Source of the DNA: Eubacteriales bacterium | Lineage (GTDB): Bacteria > Bacillota > Clostridia > Saccharofermentanales > UBA5734 | Direction: 5' to 3' | DNA: 49,501 nt | Assembly: GCA_028685755.1 (NCBI GenBank) | Contig: JAQUDJ010000004.1 | Coordinates: 75,441-124,941, forward strand | Shown: in pieces, positions 35,844 to 43,156 of the stretch | Position numbering within the stretch: position 1 is the first letter of the stretch | Layout of the letters: each line of letters starts with the position of its first letter | Notes under the pieces: model-generated | Seen by the model: only the letters and a program-made list of their open reading frames with translations | Database searches by the model: none | What the model was told of the DNA's origin: nothing | Made by a program: the position numbers and the translations under genes

Positions 35844-36929
35844 ATGAATCATAAATTAAGAATTGGTGTAATCGGCGGTACTGGCTATGTTGGTCAGCGC
35901 TTTTTAACGCTATTAGATCAACACCCGTGGTTTGAAACTGTCGCGATCGCGGCATCACCGCGTTCAGCTGGTAAAACATTTGCCCAAGCAGTTGAGGGGC
36001 GATGGAAAATTGATGCCGCTATGCCAAAGGCTGTTGCAAACATGATCGTGCAAAGCACGGATGACATGGCGAATTTTTGCGAGCAAGTCGATTTTGTTTT
36101 TTGTGCTGTTGACATGAAAAAGGAAGAAATTAAAGCACTTGAAGAGCAAATAGCTAAATATGAAACGCCGGTTGTTTCTAATAATTCAGCTCATAGGTGG
36201 ACTGCTGACGTGCCAGTGATTATTCCTGAAATTAATCCCGAACATGCGGCGCTGATCGACATTCAACGTAAAAGGCTTGGCACAAACCGTGGTTTCATAA
36301 CGGCAAAACCAAATTGTTCAATCCAAAGTTATGTGCCTGCGCTACATGCATTAAAAGCATTTGGATTAGAAAAGGTGATGGTTAGCACATACCAAGCCAT
36401 TTCGGGTGCTGGAAAAACATTCCAAGATTGGCCGGAGATGGTCAATAATTTAATTCCATTTATTGGCGGCGAAGAAGAGAAGAGCGAGCAAGAACCCTTG
36501 AAAATATGGGGTTCTGTCGAATCAGGGGCATTTGTCAAAGCACAAGAACCCGTGATATCAGCGCAATGTTATCGTGTTGCCGTTCAAGAAGGCCATACTG
36601 CATCTGTTGCCGTCAAATTCAAAAATAAACCGAGTGAAGAAGAAATTCTCAATCTTTGGGCGACGTACTCTGGCATTCCGCAACTCGAAAATTTACCATC
36701 AGCACCACAGCCATTTTTAACTTATTTTTCTGATGATAATCGCCCACAGCCGTTACTTGATCGTGAAGTTGGCCATGGCATGGGCATTGCTGTTGGGCGC
36801 CTACGGGAAGATTCATTATTTGATTACAAATTCACATGCTTATCTCACAATACGATTCGTGGTGCGGCAGGCGGCGCGATCTTAACTGCAGAGCTTCTGA
36901 CGCATCTCGGCTACATTACAAGGAAATAA
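35844..36929 (+). CDS. asd: Aspartate-semialdehyde dehydrogenase, archaeal/fungal-type
   Basis: This enzyme reduces aspartyl phosphate to the semialdehyde, for lysine, diaminopimelate, threonine and methionine. The NADP-binding start GVIGGTGYVGQRFLTLL and the block AASPRSAGKTFAQAVEG are typical of the archaeal and yeast form rather than the E. coli form. The catalytic cysteine is Cys158 in KPNCSIQSYVPAL, and the conserved VVSNNSAHR is present. ATG 35844 follows AAGGAGC. It has its own promoter. The 361-residue length fits this subclass. No dap or lysC gene is adjacent. Confidence 0.94.
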   Translation: MNHKLRIGVIGGTGYVGQRFLTLLDQHPWFETVAIAASPRSAGKTFAQAVEGRWKIDAAMPKAVANMIVQSTDDMANFCEQVDFVFCAVDMKKEEIKALEEQIAKYETPVVSNNSAHRWTADVPVIIPEINPEHAALIDIQRKRLGTNRGFITAKPNCSIQSYVPALHALKAFGLEKVMVSTYQAISGAGKTFQDWPEMVNNLIPFIGGEEEKSEQEPLKIWGSVESGAFVKAQEPVISAQCYRVAVQEGHTASVAVKFKNKPSEEEILNLWATYSGIPQLENLPSAPQPFLTYFSDDNRPQPLLDREVGHGMGIAVGRLREDSLFDYKFTCLSHNTIRGAAGGAILTAELLTHLGYITRK

Positions 36930-36952
36930 GGAAATAAGGTGAATAGATTAAC

Positions 36953-37900
36953 ATGTTAACAGTCGATCATAATTTGGTCGAAACATTTACAACATTTTCG
37001 AAAGCCGGTACCGGACAACTATGGGCGGACTTATTCCGCCCTGAGTCTGAGCCGGCTTTTAATATGCTCATCGTCCATGGCATGGCTGAACATCGATTGC
37101 GGTATCATGAGTTTGCTAATTGGATGACCTTACAAGGTGCTCAGATACTCCTATATGATCAAGCGGGCCACGGCCAAACCGCTCAAAATGAAGCTCAACT
37201 GGGCTTTTTTAGTGCAATTAACGGCGATCAAGTCGTGCTGCAAGACCTTGATCAGATGCTGCGACTACTTATCGATAAATCACCTAATATCCCAACCATT
37301 TTAATGGGCCATAGCATGGGCTCGCTAATCGTGCGCGATTATTTAACCCAGGACGGAATCCCACGTCTAGCAGGTGTCATATTAACTGGCACATCTGGAC
37401 CTAATCCAGCATTGCCGATAGGTCGTCTCATCGCTCTCTTTCTATTAAAATTCAAAGGGCCGTATTTTCGTTCAAAACAATTAGATCATCTGTTGCACGC
37501 TGGATTTTTAGGTCGTATCAAGCAGCCGCAATCCGCATTTGATTGGTTAACACGGGATCAGTCGATCGTTAATCACTATATCGCTGATCCATTATGCGGA
37601 TATTTATTTACAACATCAGCACTCCTTGACCTCATGGCATGGACTGATCGCGTGAGTCAGCCTAATTGGGCTAATCTTATTCCCCTTGAATTACCGATAA
37701 TGATCGCCTCTGGATCAGACGATCCCGTCGGTCAATATGGTCTTGGTATAAGAACGATTGCAGATCGCATCGAACAAGCAGGTAGACTCGTCGAGTTTAA
37801 ACTCTATGAAAATGCTCGTCATGAAATTTTGAATGAAGTAAACCGTGAAACGGTCTATCAAGATTTGCGTGATTGGATCTTTCAGTCTGTGCTAAAATAA
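36953..37900 (+). CDS. Alpha/beta hydrolase, monoacylglycerol lipase/lysophospholipase-like
   Basis: The serine hydrolase fold is clear: VHGMAEHRLRYHEFA near the N-terminus (the oxyanion region), LYDQAGHGQTA, the nucleophile Ser121 in GHSMGSLIV, an Asp in SGSDDPVG and the His in NARHEIL. The pattern matches the lysophospholipase/monoglyceride lipase family (Hydrolase_4). The true substrate is unknown. The 315-residue protein has no signal peptide. The ribosome binding site is a weak AAGGTGA 12 bases upstream, created in part by a repeated AAGGAAAT at the end of asd. Its ATG sits inside a 12-bp palindrome. Confidence 0.85.
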   Translation: MLTVDHNLVETFTTFSKAGTGQLWADLFRPESEPAFNMLIVHGMAEHRLRYHEFANWMTLQGAQILLYDQAGHGQTAQNEAQLGFFSAINGDQVVLQDLDQMLRLLIDKSPNIPTILMGHSMGSLIVRDYLTQDGIPRLAGVILTGTSGPNPALPIGRLIALFLLKFKGPYFRSKQLDHLLHAGFLGRIKQPQSAFDWLTRDQSIVNHYIADPLCGYLFTTSALLDLMAWTDRVSQPNWANLIPLELPIMIASGSDDPVGQYGLGIRTIADRIEQAGRLVEFKLYENARHEILNEVNRETVYQDLRDWIFQSVLK

Positions 37901-37963
37901 AAAAAGCGTCATTTTAAATATCAGCAATCGGCGATGAAAATCGCTTTGATTCGGGAGGATTCC

Positions 37964-38947
37964 ATGATCACCATCAAAGACATTGCCGATCGAGCTGGAG
38001 TATCCTATGCAACGGTTTCTCGAGCTTTAAACAACCGCTCCGATGTCAGCAGCAACACCCGTAAACTTATCATGGATCTGGCAGTCGAAATGGGCTACCA
38101 GCCCAACGCAATCGCCCGCAGTTTAGTCAAACGCAAATCGATGAATATTGCGCTCGTCGTACCCGATGTATCCAATCCCTTTTTTGCAGATATTACAATG
38201 GCCGTTAATTCTGCTGCCGAAAAGGCCGGATATACGACCATGGTCTGTAATACGGGTTGGGATCCACAAAAAGAACAAGAAAAACTCCGCATCATGGTTG
38301 AACAGCGTGTCGACGGCATTATCCTTAAACCAACTGGATTTTTTAAACCAGAAATTCTCGAAGCCTATAATGTACCGATTATTGTCCTGTGGCATGCTGG
38401 CGAAGATGATCTATCATATATCGAAGTTGACCATGAAGCGGGTAGCCGGATGGCTGTCAAACACCTTGTTGATCGTGGATACAAGCGAATTGCTTATATT
38501 GGTGGTCAGGAAACATCGCCTGCCAATCAAATTAGATTGCTTGCCTATCAACAGACGCTTCAAGAAAACGGCCTAAAAGCTGATCCCAAATTGATCAGTT
38601 TTGGTGGTTTTAGTTTGGAAAGTGGTTATGAACGTTTTGGACAAATGACTAAGCTGCAACAGCCACCGGATGCAGTATTCTGTAGCAACGATATTATCGC
38701 ATTAGGTGTTTTGCAATATGCTCGTGAACACGAAATACCCGTTCCAGCAAAACTCGGGATCATTGGCTTTGATGACATCAACTACGCCTCGTTACCGCAA
38801 ATCAATCTCAGCACGGTTTCTCAGCCCCGTGATAAGCTTGGCGAACAAGCTTTAAACGCCTTAATCCACGAAATGGAGTCTTTTCCAGAACGAACCCGTC
38901 AACGGATTCTGGTTGCACCGGAATTAAAGGTTCGTTCAACCACTTGA
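37964..38947 (+). CDS. LacI-family transcriptional regulator
   Basis: The N-terminal helix-turn-helix (ITIKDIADRAGVSYATVSRALNNRSDVS) and the hinge YQPNAIARSLVKRKS are canonical for LacI/CcpA-like repressors, followed by a periplasmic-binding-protein-like ligand domain (VVPDVSNPFFADI; CSNDIIALGVL; GIIGFDDINYASL; LSTVSQPRDKLG). ATG 37964 follows GGGAGG at 5 bases, giving 327 residues. An upstream ATG at 37934 is less likely. The ligand is unknown. No sugar genes flank it. Its stop codon overlaps the -35 of the leuA T-box promoter. Confidence 0.9.
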   Translation: MITIKDIADRAGVSYATVSRALNNRSDVSSNTRKLIMDLAVEMGYQPNAIARSLVKRKSMNIALVVPDVSNPFFADITMAVNSAAEKAGYTTMVCNTGWDPQKEQEKLRIMVEQRVDGIILKPTGFFKPEILEAYNVPIIVLWHAGEDDLSYIEVDHEAGSRMAVKHLVDRGYKRIAYIGGQETSPANQIRLLAYQQTLQENGLKADPKLISFGGFSLESGYERFGQMTKLQQPPDAVFCSNDIIALGVLQYAREHEIPVPAKLGIIGFDDINYASLPQINLSTVSQPRDKLGEQALNALIHEMESFPERTRQRILVAPELKVRSTT

Positions 38948-38973
38948 CGTTTTCTAATCGGGTATGCTAAATT
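38944..38973 (+). promoter_or_regulatory. Promoter of the leuA T-box transcript
   Basis: TTGACG (38944-38949) and TAAATT (38968-38973) with 18-base spacing and an extended -10 TGC. The -35 overlaps the lacI stop codon. Confidence 0.6.
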
Positions 38974-38984
38974 TTAAAGCACGA

Positions 38985-39289
38985 ACCTATAAAATTTCAT
39001 TTTCCACACGATGAAAAGGACCAGTAAGTCTAGGAACAGGATTCAGAGAACTGCCGTTTGGTGTGAGGCAGTACCTTAAACTAAACTGAACTCACCTTCG
39101 AGTGTATGCGCTGAACCTGTACATCACAAGTAAGCGGCATCGGGATCTCCCGTTATCGAGAATAAATATCGGCTTTAAGCCTGTATTTACAAAGAGCGCC
39201 GACTTGTCGGCGAAGCGCAGTGGTACCGCGATTGATTTTTAACTAATAAATCTTTCGTCTCGCAAAGAGATGGAAGATTTTTTTTATTT
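38985..39289 (+). promoter_or_regulatory. T-box riboswitch (leucine) controlling leuA
   Basis: The T-box core AGTGGTACCGCG is at 39219-39230. In stem I, AGTA (39023-39026) faces GAACTCA (39088-39094), closed by AAGG (39016-39019) with CCTT (39095-39098). This puts the specifier codon CUC (leucine) at 39091-39093, followed by a purine as expected. The distal stem ACTGCC...GGCAGT is at about 39050-39072. The T-box bulge UGGU matches ACCA, consistent with the A discriminator of tRNA-Leu. The terminator is a 13-bp stem (39249-39261 with 39267-39279) with a long T run. The 357-base gap between lacI and leuA is filled by this element. Confidence 0.95.
39249..39287 (+). terminator. T-box terminator before leuA
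   Basis: A 13-bp hairpin (AATCTTTCGTCTC with GAGATGGAAGATT, loop GCAAA) and a T-rich tail to 39287. It should form when charged tRNA-Leu is bound and give way to the antiterminator when uncharged tRNA binds. Confidence 0.92.
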
Positions 39290-39304
39290 TCAAAGGAGAT
39301 TCAC

Positions 39305-40972
39305 ATGGAAAACGTCAACAAATATCAAGCATTCCCACCAATCAATCTGCCAGATCGGACCTGGCCCAACCAGGTTATTACAAAAGCACCTATTTGGTGT
39401 AGTGTTGATTTGCGCGATGGTAATCAAGCATTAGAAATTCCGATGAACCTTTCACAAAAACTAAACTTTTTTAAACATCTTGTAGAAATGGGTTTCAAAA
39501 CAATTGAAATCGGTTTTCCGGCAGCATCTGACACTGAATTTGAATTCGCTCGCCATTTAATCGAGCATCAATTGATCCCAGAAGATGTCACGATTCAGGT
39601 TCTGACGCAGTCACGCCAACATATCATTGAAAAAACATTTGAGGCCTTACGAGGGGTTAAAAAAGCTGTTGTTCACTTGTACAACTCGACGTCGACTTTA
39701 CAACGTGATGTGGTTTTCCGCATGGATCAAAAACAGTGCTTAGATTTAGCGATATTTGGGGCACAACTTGTAAAGGAAATCGCTGAAAAGGATACATTTG
39801 GTAGTGATTTTACCTTTGAATACTCACCCGAAAGCTTTACCGGCACTGAAATGGATTTTGCTGTAAAGATCAGTGATGCAGTTCTAAATATTTGGCAACC
39901 GACATCTGAACACCGAGCAATTATCAATTTACCGGCGACAGTTGAAATGTCTACGCCAAATATTTATGCAGACCAGATTGAATACTTTTGTCGCCACACG
40001 CAATTTAGAGATCGAATTTGGGTCAGCCTCCACGCCCATAACGATCGTGGCACTGCCGTCGCTGCTACTGAAATGGCCTTGATGGCTGGCGCCGACCGTG
40101 TTGAAGGCACCTTGTTTGGCAATGGTGAGCGAACAGGCAATTGTGACCTTTTAACGGTTGGTCTGAATCTATTTTCGCAAGGTGTTGACCCCGAAATTGA
40201 TTTCAGTAAAATCAACGAAATCATTGATGTTTACGAAGACAGCACCCGCATGAATGTACCCCAACGACATCCTTATGCAGGCAAATTAGTATATACGGCT
40301 TTCTCTGGATCGCATCAAGATGCCATCAATAAGGGAATGGCGCGGATGAAGCAGGGAGGAGGCATCTGGGAAGTCCCCTACCTGCCGATCGATCCAATGG
40401 ACGTTGGCCGCTCGTATGATCCAATTATTCGGATTAACAGCCAATCCGGGAAAGGTGGCGTCGCCTATATTCTCGAACAACACTTTGGTTACCAATTGCC
40501 TAAACAAATACAACAAGCATTTTCGGCTGTTGTCACCAAAGTTTCTGACCAACGCCAAAGCGATTTGACGCCGGATGATCTCCATAATCTATTCCTCGAT
40601 ACTTACGTCAATCGCAAACAACCCATTGATTTAATTAGCTATCGCGAAGAAATGCTAGATGATCAGATTGTGCAAATGAGCGCCCATGTGATGATCAGTG
40701 GGAAAGAAGTTGAAATCAACGGTTCAGGTAATGGGTTACTCGATGCCTTCTGTCAGGCGCTGCAAACCAAAATCAGTGGCAAATTTGAAATCACAGCCTA
40801 TCATGAACACGCATTAGAACGTGGCACAACATCACAAGCCATCACGTATGTGATCATCCAAAATGGAGGCCATAAAACCTATATTGGTGCTGGAATTAGT
40901 AGTAGCGTCAGTAAATCTTCGCTACGAGCGATCTTGTCTGCAGTTAATCAAATAGACAGTATCGTTAGCTAA
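39305..40972 (+). CDS. leuA: 2-isopropylmalate synthase, type 2 (LeuA)
   Basis: LeuA condenses acetyl-CoA and 2-oxoisovalerate, the first committed step to leucine. The HMGL-like barrel is seen in WCSVDLRDGNQALEIPM and VSLHAHNDRGTAVAATEMAL with FGNGERTGNCDL. The roughly 555-residue length and the PDRTWP start match the longer type-2 class rather than the bacterial E. coli class. The C-terminal regulatory region (ISGKEVEINGSGNGLLDAF) is present, so leucine feedback inhibition is expected. AAAGGAG precedes the ATG. The gene is controlled by the leucine T-box upstream. leuBCD are not in the window. Confidence 0.96.
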   Translation: MENVNKYQAFPPINLPDRTWPNQVITKAPIWCSVDLRDGNQALEIPMNLSQKLNFFKHLVEMGFKTIEIGFPAASDTEFEFARHLIEHQLIPEDVTIQVLTQSRQHIIEKTFEALRGVKKAVVHLYNSTSTLQRDVVFRMDQKQCLDLAIFGAQLVKEIAEKDTFGSDFTFEYSPESFTGTEMDFAVKISDAVLNIWQPTSEHRAIINLPATVEMSTPNIYADQIEYFCRHTQFRDRIWVSLHAHNDRGTAVAATEMALMAGADRVEGTLFGNGERTGNCDLLTVGLNLFSQGVDPEIDFSKINEIIDVYEDSTRMNVPQRHPYAGKLVYTAFSGSHQDAINKGMARMKQGGGIWEVPYLPIDPMDVGRSYDPIIRINSQSGKGGVAYILEQHFGYQLPKQIQQAFSAVVTKVSDQRQSDLTPDDLHNLFLDTYVNRKQPIDLISYREEMLDDQIVQMSAHVMISGKEVEINGSGNGLLDAFCQALQTKISGKFEITAYHEHALERGTTSQAITYVIIQNGGHKTYIGAGISSSVSKSSLRAILSAVNQIDSIVS

Positions 40973-41518
40973 ATGAACCGCGTATATATTCGCAAAGCCG
41001 TTCATGCTGACTATCCGGCAATATTGCGTATCCTTGGCTACTATATTGAAAATACCACAGCAAGTTGGCGTTATCATGTGCCAGGAGATAATTGGTTAGC
41101 TGATTTTGAACAAGCACATCAGACACCTGAAAGGCCGGTCCTTGTGGCCGAATTATCCGGGTTAATCGTTGGGTATGCCTGTTTATCTGACTTTCGAAGC
41201 TATGAGGGATATTGGCCTTGTGCTGAAAACAGCATTTATGTCATGCCTGAATACAGCAATCAGCAAATTGGCACACGTCTCATGGTTGAACTGCTCGAAT
41301 TAGCCAGTCATTCAAAACTCAAAAATATTATTGCCGCAATTGATGGTAGTAATGAATCCAGTGTCAGATTTCATGAAAAATTTAATTTTGCTAAGTGTGG
41401 TGAGTTAAAGGAAATTGGATTCAAAAATAATGCATGGCTCAGTTTAATTCTCATGCAAATTGATCTAGCGCACTATCAAGAACAAATTAAAGTCCAGCCA
41501 CGCAAAACATACTGCTGA
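40973..41518 (+). CDS. GNAT acetyltransferase, phosphinothricin acetyltransferase-like
   Basis: The 181-residue protein has the GNAT fold: IRKAVHADYPAILRIL, VGYACLSDFRSYEGYWPCAENSIYV, the acetyl-CoA loop QQIGTRLM, and NESSVRFHEKFNF. This resembles the Pat/YncA group that acetylates L-amino acids such as methionine derivatives or phosphinothricin. The real substrate is unknown. Its ATG directly follows the leuA stop, so it is controlled by the leucine T-box through co-transcription. A terminator at 41546-41589 ends the unit. Confidence 0.85.
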   Translation: MNRVYIRKAVHADYPAILRILGYYIENTTASWRYHVPGDNWLADFEQAHQTPERPVLVAELSGLIVGYACLSDFRSYEGYWPCAENSIYVMPEYSNQQIGTRLMVELLELASHSKLKNIIAAIDGSNESSVRFHEKFNFAKCGELKEIGFKNNAWLSLILMQIDLAHYQEQIKVQPRKTYC

Positions 41519-41545
41519 TCAACCTTGTCACCTTAAATCCAGGAT

Positions 41546-41589
41546 AAAAGCTCGGAAGAGGCTAAAACAGCTTTGACCGGGCTTTTTTC
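41546..41589 (+). terminator. Terminator of leuA-GNAT
   Basis: AAAAGCTCGG (41546-41555) pairs with CCGGGCTTTT (41577-41586), with an internal AAG/CTT extension, followed by a T run. Confidence 0.8.
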
Positions 41590-41608
41590 AATAACTGCCC
41601 CTTCTTTA

Positions 41609-41632
41609 TAGACAAAATTATTATTTTGTCTA
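41609..41632. repeat. Perfect 10-bp inverted repeat with 4-base loop
   Basis: TAGACAAAAT and ATTTTGTCTA around TATT, in the gap after the leuA-GNAT terminator. There is no T tail on either strand. Function unknown. Confidence 0.6.
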
Positions 41633-41644
41633 ATACCAAATCAA

Positions 41645-41690
41645 AAGAGAAAGGGCGGTACAAAAGATTTACACACTTCTGCACCACCCT
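41645..41690 (-). terminator. Terminator of the minus-strand membrane protein gene
   Basis: On the minus strand AGGGTGGTGCA pairs with TGTACCGCCCT (two G-U pairs), extended inward by AGAAG/CTTTT, and is followed by TTCTCTTTT. Confidence 0.65.
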
Positions 41691-41703
41691 ATAGTAGATC
41701 GAT

Positions 41704-42168
41704 TTAATTACCCAATGTCTCAGCAATTGACGTTGTGGTCGTTTGCAAATCGGTAATATGTTTGACACCAATAATCCGATACCATTCTGAGAAATCCTTG
41801 ATGGGATTATAGACATTAGCAAGCAAGATAATCAGTAAAAACCCAAAAAGAATTAATAATATTCGACGTAAAAAACGTTGCTGTCTTTCAGATTGCCGTT
41901 TGCGATTAATTTTTGCCACCGTTGTATATCCTTTTAAACGATAGACACGTTCTTGACCAACGCGTTTGATTGCTTGAACCGTTTGGCGGCCTTCCCTTTT
42001 GACATCTTGACGAATTTGACGGATCCAAAATGGTCCGTGCTTCTTAATGTAGGCGATGACAATATTCAACTCCGCACGAATATAGGCTCCAAACGAACGG
42101 AGATTTTTATTGATAACGACTAGGACGGGTGTAATTTTCTGTTTAAAGGTGACTTTGCTATTTTTCAC
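41704..42168 (-). CDS. Unknown basic protein with one membrane segment, divergent from lexA
   Basis: I do not recognise the family. The 154-residue protein has a strongly basic, predicted cytoplasmic first 100 residues, one membrane segment at about residues 103-119 (RILLILFGFLLIILLANVY) and about 35 outer residues with Thr-rich LQTTTTSIAET. There is no signal peptide, LysM domain or catalytic motif. The start is GTG 42168; AGGAAA on the minus strand is a weak ribosome binding site. A minus-strand TATAAT (42217-42222) lies about 50 bases upstream, and the leuA side carries a matching terminator. It is transcribed away from lexA, a position that yneA has in Bacillus, but there is no sequence similarity I can see. 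Confidence 0.7.
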   Translation of the reverse strand: MKNSKVTFKQKITPVLVVINKNLRSFGAYIRAELNIVIAYIKKHGPFWIRQIRQDVKREGRQTVQAIKRVGQERVYRLKGYTTVAKINRKRQSERQQRFLRRILLILFGFLLIILLANVYNPIKDFSEWYRIIGVKHITDLQTTTTSIAETLGN

Positions 42169-42216
42169 TATTATTCAACGTTTCCTGTCGAATGATTTTG
42201 AGAAATGATCACCGCC

Positions 42217-42222
42217 ATTATA
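42217..42222 (-). promoter_or_regulatory. -10 element for the minus-strand membrane protein gene
   Basis: Perfect TATAAT on the minus strand, about 50 bases upstream of GTG 42168. The -35 region (GTGCAT at 17 bases) is weak. Confidence 0.5.
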
Positions 42223-42270
42223 CCGAAACCTTACTCAGAATGCACGCACGTCTCATTTAATGGCTAAAAC

Positions 42271-42282
42271 GAACATAAGTTT
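42271..42282. promoter_or_regulatory. LexA box at the lexA -35
   Basis: GAACATAAGTTT (preceded by C) differs from GAAC-N4-GTTC only in its last base and overlaps the -35 TTGACA by 2 bases. Confidence 0.75.
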
Positions 42283-42309
42283 GACAATTAGAAAAGCGCT
42301 TGTTAAGAT
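42281..42309 (+). promoter_or_regulatory. lexA promoter
   Basis: TTGACA (42281-42286) and TAAGAT (42304-42309) with 17-base spacing. Confidence 0.8.
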
Positions 42310-42315
42310 AAATCT

Positions 42316-42327
42316 GAACATGTGTTT
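42316..42327. promoter_or_regulatory. LexA box downstream of the lexA -10
   Basis: GAACATGTGTTT fits GAAC-N4-GTTY and lies at the expected transcription start. With the upstream box it mirrors the recA arrangement. Confidence 0.75.
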
Positions 42328-42352
42328 GTTTTTTGTTATTTCGGGAGGGCCT

Positions 42353-42988
42353 ATGACAACCTATCCGTTCACTCGCGCAAATGTCGATCAGACTGTTAAT
42401 CGGATCTACGAATTCATTGTTGATTACTTGCAAAAATACGGTTATCCACCCGCAGTACGGGATATTTGTGTCGGAATTGGAATTAAGTCAACCTCGACGA
42501 TCCATAGCCATTTACAGCGCTTACAACAGCAAGGTAAGATCGTCTACTCTGCCGGCAAGCGCCGCGCCATCTCAATTCCCGAAAATGAGAACGATCTGAT
42601 GACTCGTGTGATTCATTTACCTTTAGTGGGTACTGTTACCGCCGGTTCACCAATACTCGCCGTAGAGAACATCGAGGGTCATCTCCCCTTTCCCGCTGAT
42701 TTTCTACCACATGATAGTGATGTCTTTATTTTGCGGGTCAAGGGCGACAGTATGATTAATGCTGCGATTTTAGATGGTGATTTCGTTTTAGTCAAAAAGC
42801 AAAGCAACGCCCGTACAGGAGATATTGTTGTCGCGCGAATTGGCGATGAAGCAACTGTCAAAACCCTAGCTAATATTGATGGCCGAATAGTTTTAAAACC
42901 ACAAAACGAAGCTTATCCATTAATTCCTTTCGATCATGAGGATTGTCAGATTCTTGGTAAGGTTTGTGGATTATTCCGAAATCATTAA
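42353..42988 (+). CDS. lexA: LexA repressor
   Basis: LexA represses SOS genes and cleaves itself when RecA filaments form. The N-terminal winged helix (about residues 1-75) includes YGYPPAVRDICVGIGIKSTSTIHSHL. The cleavage site is Ala97-Gly98 in GTVTAGSP, the catalytic serine is Ser133 (KGDSM) and the lysine Lys170 (EATVKTL), so it is complete. ATG 42353 follows GGGAGGG and gives 211 residues. An upstream frame from 42260 covers the promoter and is rejected. Two LexA boxes indicate autoregulation. A bidirectional terminator follows at 43051. Confidence 0.97.
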   Translation: MTTYPFTRANVDQTVNRIYEFIVDYLQKYGYPPAVRDICVGIGIKSTSTIHSHLQRLQQQGKIVYSAGKRRAISIPENENDLMTRVIHLPLVGTVTAGSPILAVENIEGHLPFPADFLPHDSDVFILRVKGDSMINAAILDGDFVLVKKQSNARTGDIVVARIGDEATVKTLANIDGRIVLKPQNEAYPLIPFDHEDCQILGKVCGLFRNH

Positions 42989-43050
42989 TTCAAATATTAC
43001 TGATTTTCTGAGTTAATTTACCTCGCCGCACTTGTTCATTTGAAAATAAT

Positions 43051-43085
43051 TAAAGGAGTGGTTTTTAGTACCACTCCTTTTTATG
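43051..43085. terminator. Bidirectional terminator between lexA and hfq
   Basis: AAAGGAGTGG (43052-43061) pairs with CCACTCCTTT (43071-43080). It has a T-rich tail on the plus strand, and an A/T-rich tail on the minus strand could serve the convergent hfq transcript. Confidence 0.88.
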
Positions 43086-43156
43086 TCATGCTATATTGTC
43101 ATATTTATTCGATTGCTGATGTCACACTTAAATCAACATATAATCTTAATATTACC

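Noticed and set aside
36919-36940. Tandem AAGGAAAT copies around the asd stop codon
   Set aside because: They are short and few; the simplest reading is a small duplication that supplies a ribosome-binding-like sequence for the next gene.
37931-37944. GCGAT-GAAA-ATCGC hairpin before lacI as a terminator
   Set aside because: The stem is only 5 bp, has no proper T run and lies close to the lacI ribosome binding site.
41704-42168. Homologue of YneA
   Set aside because: There is no LysM domain, and the membrane segment is near the C-terminus rather than the N-terminus; only the genomic position is shared.
42260-42352. 31-residue N-terminal extension of LexA
   Set aside because: This stretch contains the promoter and LexA boxes, and ATG 42353 has a strong ribosome binding site.
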